In this document: one piece after another, positions 53,830 to 64,000 of the stretch
Layout: every line of letters begins with the position of its first letter
Position numbering within the stretch: the first letter of the stretch is position 1
Source: Muricea muricata
Taxonomy: Eukaryota; Cnidaria; Anthozoa; Malacalcyonacea; Plexauridae
NCBI GenBank assembly: GCA_963855995.1
Contig: OY979717.1
Span: 26,245,746-26,309,745, forward strand
Length of the DNA stretch: 64,000 nucleotides
Direction: 5' to 3'
The notes under the pieces: generated by a model
What the model was told of the DNA's origin: nothing
Database searches by the model: none
The model's input: only the letters and a program-made list of their open reading frames with translations
Made by a program: the position numbers and the translations under genes

Positions 53830-54960
53830 AAATAGCCTTGCCATACCCCTGGAACAGTATAGGGAATAAACATTAGGACCGCTCAGCAGTGCAACAAGTC
53901 CCCCTATTTTTATGCAATTCATTTTTAACAGATAATGGCGGACAGTCAGTTCAGTGTTTTTATTGGTCAGGAAATGTAGGAAGGAAGGTCTTTCTTTTCC
54001 AAGGCTGTGAGTGACTTGGTAAGGGCATCCGTCACCTGTACCATCGCAATCTGGCTCTTATTGAGCGCCGTTGGAACTTTTTGAAACTTTAAGTCATTAG
54101 ACCTAGTTTCAGATTTTAGTTTATCCCAGATCGGGGGGTTGACTTTGACCGTAAGTAGCGCCGTATTTCTGGACGATCATAGAGCTTATACTTTGAAGCT
54201 AGGGTGTTGTCGGGCAATTTTTCGCGCGCCAAATTATTGGCGATAGTCGCAAGTTAAGTACACGAGGGGCACAGGGGGCCTCCATTTGAAGCTCTTCTGC
54301 GATATTGCCGAGAATCGAACTTGAGGGCGTCTCAGGCGATGAAGTTTCAACTGTTTCCACTTGAGCACTATCGGTACTTGCATTGGTCCCCGCGGACGAT
54401 AGCATTTGGGAAACGGAGGCATCCAGGCAAGGTCGTTTCGATGCCGGTTCCCCGTCGTTAAATTCGTCGTCAAGCAGGGATTCGTCTATGGGCTCGTCGT
54501 CAGGACCATGTTGGCGTTGGTCAACTTTCTTGGTCAGATCTGCTACGCACTTTAGCATCTCTTGCATCGTTGCCAATAGGACACTGTTGGTCTCAGCGGA
54601 CGTGATTACACTGCTCCGCTGACTCTCATCTTGTTGGGATACAGCAGTTAAACTAGGTGTATCCCATTCTCTATCCATACTCATGTTTATGTAAGAATAC
54701 GCAAAAATTAAAAACTTTCGAGAGCTGCAAGTAAGACGTCTAGTCGCAATAAGAATCGGTAATGCACTGATTATGTTGCGAGATCGCTGTGCTTCTCACG
54801 TGATCACTAAGCGCAGCGGGTGATGAGGTAGAATTTCGTGCACGAATGAACATTTCCTCACAGTTTGCGCGCGCTCTGAGCTAACTGCTCAGTAATCGAT
54901 GCTAATAATACGCATGCTTTTTATCACCTATTTCAGCGAGTGGTTCGATGGGCTTTAAAG
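53830..54960 (-). mobile_element. DIRS-C: internally deleted DIRS copy, reverse orientation
   Basis: The 3' end (53830-53990 reversed) matches the orphan DIRS end at 3955-4060. gag lies right next to it with RT and recombinase missing. 54690-54960 would be the 5' end. A simple internal deletion explains the layout. Confidence 0.7.
53995..54684 (-). pseudogene. DIRS-C gag
   Basis: From ATG at 54684, 161 codons without a stop: DREWDTPSLTAVSQQDESQR, MQEMLKCVADLTKKVDQRQH, DESLLDDEFNDGEPASKRPC, ending LRLSPIIWRAKNC at 54199. The frame then shifts; SNDLKFQKVPTALNKSQIAM with VQVTDALTKSLTALEKKD (about 54095-54000) continues the gag. The acidic N-terminus and PIIW motif parallel the DIRS-B gag, but the sequence is clearly a different subfamily, with its own DLKFQK...QIA pattern. 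Truncated by the internal deletion. Confidence 0.7.
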
Positions 54961-55395
54961 CACAACATGGTTGAGTGTCCTTCTTTACAATTAATGGTGA
55001 AATGAGTGAATGACACTGTCCAATCAGGGATATTGTCTAAACTTTTCGGGATCTTCGCAATGAAATTAACAAACAATATTTACATCCCCCCCCCCCCCCT
55101 TGTGCTTGGCGGCGTGAAACCCAAGATTTTACTCACGTCTTACGATTGGCCGCTCTTAATTGTATTCGCCTTCTACGCAGTAACAAAAGGTAAAGCAAAA
55201 TTTCTTCATCTTCTGACGAGCTAGAATCATAGCGCTCGTTGCTTCAGAAGCCGTGTTGATTTATGTCAACACGGAAAATTTCCCGTCGCTTATCCGTTGA
55301 AGTAATTTTATATTTTTCGTGCTATATTTTTGAAGAATATAAATAGGTATGTTCCTTAGTGTTTTAGACCTGGAACAATAATTGTATTACCAAGG

Positions 55396-55424
55396 TATAT
55401 ATATATATATATATACATATATCA
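55396..55424. repeat. (TA)n microsatellite
   Basis: Nearly pure TA run with one C. Confidence 0.93.
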
Positions 55425-56246
55425 GTTTATTATATAGACTGCCATCGAATATTTAACAGTTATTCTACGAACTCGAGTCGTATATGAGCTGAGAACTTTC
55501 GGCTATCGCTCATATACGACGAGAGTGAGCTAATACAAAAAAAACTCTACTTATCGTTATTTAAAATTATGTTTCAAACAAATTTTGCCAAAAGTTTCAA
55601 ATTCTTAAAAAATATAAATTGGGCGAAACAAACTTTTGTTGACTTCAAAATTGAGCACAGTTTTCGGGAAACTTATTCAGTATTAATTCGTAAAAAAATG
55701 TATTTTATACTTGTTTAGGTGACATTTAAATAAAGTACTAACCTTCAAAAACTTTATCTAAGTTTAATGTGTTGTACGTATGACCAAGAAAGGCTGCCAA
55801 AATGCTCAAAACAAGATATTTTGCGATCGAAACACTTTCAACTGGCATCTTGTGTTCTCTACTCGTAAGATATGAGCTAATATTCTACTAGTAGGGAGCC
55901 ATTCAGATTACAGAATACTTAATATTCGATGGCAGTCTATATAATAATAAGTATTCTGTAACCTGATCCGCTCGCTACTAGTAGGATATTTAACAATTAT
56001 TAGATGAGGCTGAGCAGGATACTCAAAATTATTCAGTTGACTGAGGTCTGAATAATTCTGATATACTGCGAAAGCTGAATTCAAGAACTTTTTCATTATT
56101 CATCCCCCACGAAAAATCGGCAATGCGAGTGCAAGTAAAAACAAATAGTTTTTAAACTTTTTTTCTGCTTTTTTTTTTAAATAACGGCATTTTTGAAATT
56201 CATGCGAGATACCACTGAACAAATACGCGGGCAGTATATGGACATA

Positions 56247-56309
56247 ACAAATACGACATTTATTTGTCAAGGTCAAAATTTGACCTTGACAAATAAATGT
56301 CGTATTTGT
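56247..56309. repeat. perfect 63-bp hairpin
   Basis: 31-bp arms (56247-56277 and 56279-56309) around a single A; reads ACAAATACGACATTTATTTG outward to GGTCAAA at the tip. The tip is repeated imperfectly as TTCAAAATTTGACC just downstream. Confidence 0.95.
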
Positions 56310-56442
56310 CAAGTTCAAAATTTGACCGAGATTTATTTTTTCTGCGCCGAAATACGCATAATTATCTGTAGGCTCTTAACCAATGAGAATACAGGAATAT
56401 AGTACAATGAATAATAATAGCTCATATCCTACTACCACTGAT

Positions 56443-56766
56443 CTGAAAATAGATAACCTGGATAGAGTTTCTATACCTACAAAAATCGTGGCCACTTTTG
56501 ATGTCGAACACCCGATTCTTGGGACCACTTATGGCGTCTGAACAAGGCGTGCATTCGTAGCTGTATGCCTGTATCTGAGCAATTTGCACTGTTTTGAGCT
56601 AGTAGATTCAAATTTAAGTAGAAAACATGCAGAGCACTGGTTATTTTGCCACTATTTACCGATTTGGGGTGCTCATTTGTGGTCCCAAGAATCGGGTGTT
56701 GGACATCAAAAGTGGCCACGATTTTTGTAGGTATAGAAACTCTATCCAGGTTATCTATTTTCAGAT
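56443..56766. repeat. palindromic insertion, arms of about 85 bp
   Basis: TGAAAATAGATAACCTGGAT... through GTGGCCACTTTTGATGTC and CACCCGATTCTTGGGACCAC recurs in reverse at the right end. GATC flanks both ends but is itself part of the inverted repeat, so a target duplication cannot be claimed. Confidence 0.85.
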
Positions 56767-57164
56767 CAATGCCTACTACACGTAGTAGAGAAAACAAGAT
56801 GGCGGAAAAAAATCTTGTTTTGAGCATTTTGGCAGCCTATCTTGGCCATACGTACAACACATAAACTTGGATAAAGTTATTGAAGGTTAGTACTTGATTT
56901 AAATGTTTAAATACAGTTTTTACGAATTAGTACTGAATAAGTCTCCCGAAAGCTGGAAAAGATTATAATTGTTTTGAATTGCTATAATAACAAAAAGTGT
57001 GCTCAATTTTGAGGTCAACAAGCGTTTGTTTTGCCCAAAACATTTATATTTTTTAAGAATCTGAATAGCAGTTGTTGTCTATATGATAAAACAGTTATTC
57101 TACTCTATCAGCTCATATACGACTCGAGTTTGTAGAATAACCGTTAAATATTAGTAGCATTACA

Positions 57165-58256
57165 ACAGTAAAGTTATTAAATATTGTATATTTGTTATAA
57201 TTTGACTCTATTAAAAGGATCTATTAAAATCCACTTTCATACATGCATATGCTATTGGCAATCTTGTACCCAGGTACTTTCAATGAATTGCTAAGGCTGT
57301 GAAAGACATTTTCATTACTGTGGATATCAGTGCATGCAATTATGTGTGGATGAAAGTGTTGATATTTTACATCCAGAAATCCCAGAATAAGAGAAAATTT
57401 ACCCTTGGTGCAAGGTTGTCCTATTACCAGCATTTAACTTGAAATAGTAAACTTCTAGTTTAAGTTTCTAATGTTTCATCCAGGATGAGGGTTCAGGGCA
57501 ACATTACCAGGTTGACAGTTATTGTCAATTTGCTCTAAAACAGTTGAGATTATCTACACTAAATGAAATGCATACCAATTCCTACACAGGTCATACACTA
57601 ACTGGGGCAGTTTACAGTTGTACATTTAGACATGCCAACAGTGGCTTACTGCAAATGTCAAATGTAATACACGATGTAATAAGCACAACGTAAAATTCAG
57701 ACTAAATTGGAATTTGTGTACTTTAATTTTGCTATGTACTTTGTCTGCTCTTTTAAAGACAACTAGCCTGTTCGACTACATACATGCAACTAAATATGTT
57801 CATTTGCATCTGTCAATCACTTCTGTCATCAACATGCAGTTAATATGTTAATTGTCCATTACTATACCCATCTCCTTAAAATTGAACATCAAGCAGTTGT
57901 GGTATTTTGTTAGGATCATGGCCAGCATGTTGAAGCTTTAATTTAATAAATCTTATAGATCCCGTATAACGTCAATCTAGACGTTTTAAAAATACTTAAT
58001 CATGTGAACATGGCTGGTAGTTTGCAGTTGCCAAAGCAAAGCTTAATCTGTTTAACTCGTATAACCGTACATACATAACTTTCGCTAACAACAATTATTA
58101 GTATATCGTGACCAAAAACTTAAGGAAACTTAAGACAAAGTCAAATTAGCAGTGTTTTGAAAACCTAATCTTTCATTAGATACAAATCTAATTAGTACGC
58201 CGGCACACTGTACTGGAAAATATTTAAGATTTATCTTATCCATTCTTGATTTATAG
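57165..58256. other. intron sequence, nothing recognised
   Basis: AT-rich, no supported features up to the acceptor site of the next exon. Confidence 0.6.
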
Positions 58257-58648
58257 GTATTTATTTTTGCCAGAAAGTGGAAGGTTTTTACGACGTATCA
58301 GTTTGGCTACTCACAAGATGTTGACTTTGGAAATGAGAGTTAGGCATCGTTCAATTATTAAACTTGACTGCGTCAACAAACATGTGTACCGTGTCGTGAG
58401 GAAATCCGGTCGTGAGTACTATATATTTGCAAGTGATTATGATGGCGGGAATCAGAGGATGATCCATAGAATTGGGCCATACTTTTGTATATTCGGTGTA
58501 TTTAATGGTTCGCTGTACTTCGTGAATTACGATAGATCATCCATAAACGAGATGTATGTATCAAACGAGAATGTTAGTCGGAGAATTGCGGTGGACAGAA
58601 ATAACTACTACGACCTGATTGTCGTACACAACTCTCTGCAACCACTAG
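58257..58648 (+). CDS. YWTD beta-propeller exon, second half
   Basis: Acceptor CTTGATTTATAG, donor CACTAG|GTAAGT. It starts with one base completing a glycine codon from 35578 (phase 2), has 130 codons, and ends in phase 1. Reading: YLFLPESGRFLRRISLATHK directly continues DLAVDSNSG as a YWTD blade; then IIKLDCVNKHVYRVVRKSGR, YYIFASDYDGGNQRMIHRIG, GVFNGSLYFVNYDRSSINEM and RIAVDRNNYYDLIVVHNSLQ. With the 35209 exon this totals about 254 residues, the usual size of a six-bladed propeller. Blade motifs are drifted (LFLP, YIFA, LYFV for YWTD). A further exon should lie beyond the window, since no stop is reached. Confidence 0.82.
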
Positions 58649-58654
58649 GTAAGT

Positions 58655-59385
58655 TATAATAATATGTATAGTTAGGCTTAAAAAAAGTACATGTTGGTTA
58701 GGCAACTGGAATCATGCAGGTATTTTTCGGCCTTATTAGACTATCGGCTGTGAGCTGAAAATCGGCCAGTATGGCTCAATCAAGGGGAACAAATAAAACA
58801 TACATGTACCTCATTTTAATTGCTGTCTATTACGCTTTTCAAAAATGTATGATAGCAAGTGTCGATCGGTAGCTTTCCATCTAAAACTGGCATGTAAAAA
58901 ATGGCGACTATAGTTCTCTCTGGCCGCCGTTTTGTTTTTATGCGCAAGTTTATTAATACGTTATTTTTGCTCAAACAATTTGAATCGTCTTTTTTATCAA
59001 AATCAAAGGGCGCTCAAAAATGATAGCTAATATTTTGGTTCAATAATATTTACATTACTTTGAAAATGACGTCACATTCGGTTTATATGTCGGTTTGAAC
59101 CGATAAACGATGAACATGGTCTTTTCTGGTGTAAAAGTTTAATAGAATTATTTCAGACCAATTGTGTGTTTTTTTTTTCACTAAATGAATTCAAAAATGC
59201 TGTGTACTATGCCTCAACAACCTCTACATCATGCATATTTAACAAAAACAGTTATTTTGTATACTCGGTCCCAGTCCCTCAATTATCTCAAGATGGCGAC
59301 CATACTTACAGTTTTGTCATTTAAAACACCAAAAATAAATGAAAATGAATGATGTTTGCATAATTTGTGGGTGTAATGGAACAAA
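58655..59385. other. intron sequence after the propeller exon
   Basis: No gene or repeat recognised. Confidence 0.55.
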
Positions 59386-59390
59386 CTTAA

Positions 59391-60116
59391 GGAGGTCCAA
59401 TAGTAAATAATTTCAAAATTCATCGATTTTCAAAAATTTTGCAAAAATATTGTTAACGGCGTTCTCTAAACATATCCAAAATTTCAAACAACAAAATGAA
59501 TTATGAACGGAGAAATTCAACAAATTCTACACCGTGTTAGGGTAAAACCATGATTTTACCCAGAGCAAATAATGGTATGCAATTGGTTTACTCTATTGTG
59601 TCAGTATGAAGCAGTTTTTCTCAAATTGCCGAAAACCACCAATCGCCATTATTGCAAGCGAAATATCTCAAGAAGTATGTAAGCTATTGACTTCAAACTT
59701 TCAGTGTGTGTTCTGTGTTACATTCTCTTGGAGATGAACCAGAATCATAAAAATATTTGCGATAGCATGCAAGTTATGATAGTCAGTATCATCTCGATAA
59801 TATCTAGTTTCAATATTTTGTCCGCAAAAAATTTATTTTTGCCTCGATCACCATAGTTCTGGTTCATCTCCAAGAGCATGTGATATACTATTAAAATAAA
59901 GTTATTTCAGATTTTTATCATTCATAGTTGTTGAGATATCATGTTTACAATTATATGGATTTTTCACCATCAGGGAGTAATTAACATGGTAACCATGGCA
60001 ATGGCAACTTTGAAAAACTTATTTTTATGTTTGTGGTACCATGTCCTAACACCTGACCAAAGATGAACTGCATAGCATTAAAACACACAAAATTTTTTTT
60101 TTACTATTGGACCCCC
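59391..60116. mobile_element. 726-bp TTAA-flanked nonautonomous element
   Basis: Ends GG(A/G)GGTCCAATAGTAAA inverted, TTAA on both sides (59387-59390, 60117-60120). It contains an inner inverted pair (CTTGGAGATGAACCAGAA at about 59730 and its complement at about 59850). Related sequence is at 52380-52562. Probably piggyBac-like by its target. Confidence 0.85.
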
Positions 60117-60120
60117 TTAA

Positions 60121-63100
60121 CCCAATGTAAAGATTTAAGTTCTCGGTCCACGTTATATCAAGCTGCTGTTATCCGAAACCATGAAAGAATTCTAGATGTC
60201 TCCCAAAACGAAGGCGTTTTTCCAGAAATACATGTCAAGTATCATCGGTCGTGCAGAGCTGAGTTCACTTTGAAAAGAGATTTAGGAAAGATTAAGGCTG
60301 TTGGAGATGTTGATCATGAAGATGATTCGACTAGAAGGAGCTCAAGAAGTAGTCTGTCGTACTCAATACTCCCTGATCAATGTATTTTTTGCAAGAAATC
60401 GAAGTACAAGCCAAACACAAAAACAAAAGAAAAGTTGCACAGTGTTCAGGAGTTTCGTGCTGATGAGAAAGTGAGACATTGTGCTATTTTGCATGTTCAG
60501 CAGTACAGCGAGCAAAGTGCTGTTGCTAAAGAGATCATTGGAATCTGTTCTAAAGACGTAATGTCCGCTGAAGTGAGATATCATTCCACATGTTATAAAA
60601 GCTTTGTTCGTATTTCATATGATACTAAGAATGACGAAGCCAATAGTACGAGTGCAACTGAAAGTAAATGTTCCAAATTGCAACTAGCATAAAGTGAAGT
60701 TTATAATTTTTGCGAAGATCTAATTGCTAATCCACGAGTAGTAGAGTTCCGTGTTATTAACGAAACTTTTATTAACAAGGCAAGTGAACGCGGAGTCAAT
60801 ATACCAGAGTCAGATAAAAAAAACCTCGCACGAAAGGTCAAAATATGTTCCCAGAGTTGCGTTTCGTCCATTATCAATATAATAAAGCATTAGTTTATCC
60901 TGAAACGTTGCCAATGGATGAGATTGTTTTGAATAACTTTATGTTAAAGTCAGAGTTACAAGCCATTAATGTAGATAAATGTGAGGACGACGTTATCCGA
61001 GTTGCACGACTGCTACATTCTAAAGTTAAAAGTCATCAAGCTCAGACGTCCTGGCCACCATATGAAAATGAGCTGGCCCGTGACAAAGTCTCTTCCTATA
61101 TCCCACATTTGCTGGACGTATTTCTTACTGTTCTAATTTCAGGACATTCCTTGAATAGCGATAAGAGCAAAACGGAAAGAACTTTACGATTGAAAGAATC
61201 CTTTGGTCAAGACATTGTTTTTTGTGCTACAAATGGTGCTAAACCCTCAAAAGTGTACTGTTCCCTTCAGTTGTAAAAGGAATACGCAATAATACAGAAA
61301 TTCTGAAACTTATTAATAAGTACGGACACGGTATCAGTTATGAGTTGGTAGAAGAAATAGAAACTGAGAGTGCATTGAAAGCCATAAGTGATCAAAGAGA
61401 GAATCGTGTCGTTATTCCTGCTGATTTCGAGGAAATGGAGTGGGGGTAATGATTGTGAATAATATCGATAACTTAGAGTGTACGCTGAGTGGATCTGGAA
61501 CATGACATCGAGTAAACCCCATCCTAGTGACAGAGAGAGAGCCTGAGCTTGATGGGAAACAGAGTGAAGAAGCTTTAGATGAAGTATGTAGTACTTACAC
61601 ACCGCCAACAAAAAAGAAATGCAAAAGATCTTTACCATTAGATGTCGTGACAAGAGTGCTCCCGGAGTACTATGGCGGAAAGCGGATTGGACCGGGGCAG
61701 TTGCCTTACAGTACTGCCAAGAAATAACTTAACGAAAACCGCGTCCAAGACGCGGGCATTTTGAGTCCGGTGTGGGGGTGCGGGCGCCTGCGGGTGCGTC
61801 CGTGCTGCGTCTGCCGCGCGTCTGCCTTGCGTCCACTCTGCGTCTGCGGGCGCTCGCAACTGCGTCCACTTTGCGTCCGCGGGCGATCGGACGCAGAGGA
61901 ATTTTTATGTTTAGATACCGTCGGAAAATGTCGTACATTGCCAATTTCGTGGATACGAACGAGTATTTGTTAAACATCCCGGCGCTGTGAATAGCAACTC
62001 ATTTTCAACGTTTCAAACGAGGGCCATTTTTGGATTATAATACTGGGTACCAATTTCCAGGTAATAATGCCTTATAACGTCGATGTATTTGTTTCGTGTA
62101 TTCCTTACCTATTTAATTTGGAATTGCATATAGTCAAATTCAGTTGTTTGTGCGGAACTAATTAAAATGTAAAATGCGGTAATTACCTGCAGATTTCTAC
62201 GCTATTAACCTAGATGTAATCACATGTGGTTCTCTCTTTTGTTTTGCATTGCAAGCTTGACATATTTCAAAACTACCTTGGTTACCTAGGCTTATTGTTT
62301 AGTCTTTTGAATTGAATCGCTTCTTTGTAACAGAGTGTATCGCACAATCGGTTACACTTACCAAAAGCCAGATTCTGATTATAACTGAACGTTCGTCATG
62401 TGTAAAGAATATATTCAGGCAAAAGATAGAAGTATTTGTAGAATGTGGGTTGTTGTAAGAGGTAAGTAAAGTCAATAACTGGCGGTACATAAAAACGAAC
62501 GAGTAAAAATATCTTAAGATATCATTTGAGCAACATGACGTGTATGACCGCGCGACATGGACAACATGTTTTTATGACAACGACAATTTATACTTAGACG
62601 TTCTCCGTTTAAAATTATTGTATATATTCGCTCCAAAACAATGCAGTTTTTTCACTAGAATGCAAGATATTAGCTCATAAAACCAAAATCCTGTTTTGCT
62701 ATACGCCGATTTTACGAATCGTGCTCTTATAGAGTTATATAGAGATACAGTTCCGAACATGCTCTTATAGAGTTCGTCTTTTCCGAAGGTGTTACGAAGA
62801 CTGCGTCCAGCACACACAAAATTGCTGGACGCAGCCCGCGGGCAAGACGCGGGAAGCACAGACGCAAAACGCGGGCAGCCTGCGGGCGAACTGCGGGCTG
62901 GACGCGGGCAGCTTAGACGGTGGACGCGGGGAGCCCTCGGGCGCCCGCGGGTAGACGCAGTGTTAAGTTATTTCTTGGCAGCACTGTACGTACAAAACCT
63001 AGGTGTTCCTAACTCGCGTTTTGAAGAGAAGGCGAACGAACTACGGCAGCGGTATCTTGTTTGGCTTGAAGTGAGGAAATTAAAAACACACCCTTTGCTA

Positions 63101-64000
63101 TTGGTACCTCGATGGACTGGTTTCAACATTAAAACTAGAGACCATATAGTTATTGTGGAAAGCGTTATTAGTTACCTGGACACCATAGATGCCTCTGCTA
63201 CTGATCTGAGAACTGCTTATGAGGTGTTGTCAAGGGGTTGCGAGGTAAAGCATAGATTGCAGTGGAAGGCAGTTGTTTGTGTTTTCGATCAGGCATTTTG
63301 TGCGAAGGCGATGGAAATATTCTCGCAACACAAATCCTTATTCGAAGGTCTTGTGATAATGATGGGTGGATTTCATCTCCTCATGATGTTGTTGGGCGTC
63401 ATTGGCACCAGGTTTGGCGATGCTGGTCTCCGGGAACTTGCTGTACAAAGCGAAGTTGTCACCGAAGGCTCTATTGAAAAAGTGCTGATGGGGAAGCAGT
63501 ATAACAGCTGTGCGGCTTCACAAGTTGACATACAAAGCGCTGATGAGACTTCTTCTGAAGAAGTTTGAGCTGTCCGTTGAATTAGTAATGACTCCGGACT
63601 TAGAACAACTGAAGCTAGATCCTAATGAAGAGGAGATTACCAAGGTGCTACATAATGATGCGTTTCTCGAGTGGGAGAAGCAGCTTAATGCATATGTTAA
63701 TGAAATAAAGAAAAGTGGAACTGACTTAGCAAGATTCTGGCTTACTTACATCGACCTGTGTGAGCTCCTGCTCAACTTAATTTACGCCACACGCACAGGT
63801 TCATGGAATCTCTATCTTCTGTGCGTCGAAGAAGTAATCAATTGGGCATTTGCATATGATCGACAAAATTGCACTCGATACCTTGTCCCATTTCTAAATG
63901 ACATGCGAAGCTTGTCCACCACAATCCCTGAAGTGTATGCCGCATTCAGTAATGGTCAATTTTCGATCCAAATGGGAAAACGGAATCCCTTTGGACGAAA
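60121..64000 (+). pseudogene. unnamed zinc-finger-bearing multi-copy family, broken copy
   Basis: A long protein, disrupted and running off the window. Part 1 (60121-60690): two related cysteine/histidine modules, one ending VKYHRSCRAEF and the next CIFCKKSKYK...VRYHSTCYKSF, each a possible CX2C...HX2C zinc site; stop at 60690. Part 2, with frame changes near 60840, 61250 and 61450 and a stop near 61503: FPELRFVHYQYNKALVYPET, NKYGHGISYELVEEIETESA, IDNLECTLSGSGT, LPEYYGGKRIGPGQLP. A 1278-bp transposon then splits the gene, which resumes VQNLGVPNSRFEEKANEL. Part 3 holds LQWKAVVCVFDQAFCAKAME and MMGGFHLLMMLLGVIGTRFG (to 63500), shifts frame near 63508, and stays open from VRLHKLTYKALM to 64000. 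I recognise the style from repeated cnidarian proteins but know no function. Confidence 0.6.
61709..62986. mobile_element. 1278-bp TA-flanked transposon with GC-rich ends
   Basis: Ends CAGT(A/G)CTGCCAAGAAATAAC and TTAAC inverted, TA on both sides (61707-61708, 62987-62988). Inside each end lies about 160 bp of GC-rich degenerate repeats (GCGTCC, GACGCGGGC, TGCGGGCG; 61740-61905 and 62800-62965). The AT-rich middle (61910-62790) has no transposase. Removing it rejoins CAG TTG CCT TAC GTA CAA in frame (QLPYVQ) in the surrounding gene. Confidence 0.92.

Larger units (their letters stand above)
55438..57160. mobile_element. 1.7-kb inverted-repeat element with nested palindromes
   Basis: 55450-55830 matches the reverse complement of about 56810-57160 (ATATTTAAC(A/G)GTTATTCTAC, ACTCGAGTCGTATATGAGCT, CTTATTCAGTA, CCAAAATGCTCAAAACAAGA). 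Between the arms are a second inverted pair around CTACTAGTAG (55890-55985), a 63-bp hairpin (56247-56309) and a further palindrome (56443-56766). No coding capacity. Confidence 0.8.

Noticed and set aside
61761..61990. Arginine/cysteine-rich frames in the GC-rich transposon end
   Set aside because: Produced by the GC-rich repeats; no evidence of coding.

Overview
The window reads as intronic and intergenic DNA of an animal nuclear genome. It is AT-rich, has few and widely spaced splice-bounded exons, and most recognisable coding sequence belongs to broken transposable elements. The mix of DIRS, Ty3/Gypsy, BEL/Pao, LINE, Tc1/mariner and hAT-like or piggyBac-like MITEs, plus protein-primed-type DNA polymerase B remnants and a multi-copy zinc-finger family, suggests a marine invertebrate. 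My best guess is a cnidarian such as a coral, anemone or octocoral; this is inference from family composition, not proof. No bacterial-type genes, operons or CRISPR arrays were seen.

Layout. 1-2.3 kb: a decayed DNA polymerase B gene duplicated head to head as a long palindrome, with likely upstream exons on the minus strand. 2.7-3.7 kb: three neighbouring tandem-repeat arrays. 3.8-15.8 kb: a degraded DIRS retrotransposon (DIRS-A) carrying a DD37E Tc1/mariner element and a large foldback structure, which itself holds a MITE and a LINE 3' end. 16-26 kb: nested palindromes, two copies of a hAT-like MITE with visible empty sites, and duplicated noncoding segments. 27.7-34 kb: Ty3/Gypsy and BEL/Pao wrecks pierced by MITEs. 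36.9-43.8 kb: a Gypsy element framed by related LTRs, with a BEL/Pao element inside. 44.06-48.70 kb: an apparently intact DIRS element (DIRS-B). 49-57 kb: MITEs, an internally deleted DIRS copy in reverse, and nested inverted repeats. 59.4-64 kb: a piggyBac-like MITE next to a broken copy of an unnamed zinc-finger-bearing gene family, split by a GC-rich-ended transposon.

The only convincing host gene is on the plus strand. Exons at 35209-35578 and 58257-58648 have compatible splice phases and together form one LDL-receptor-type YWTD beta-propeller. A signal-peptide exon at 26665-26956 is also in phase and may be its 5' coding exon. The intron between the two propeller exons is 22.7 kb and contains the Gypsy, BEL/Pao and intact DIRS elements.

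DIRS-B is the best-preserved mobile unit: gag, a reverse transcriptase/RNase H ORF reached through a -1 overlap with a TTTTTTG heptamer, an overlapping tyrosine recombinase ORF with all catalytic residues, inverted terminal repeats, and an internal complementary region that matches the joined element ends exactly.
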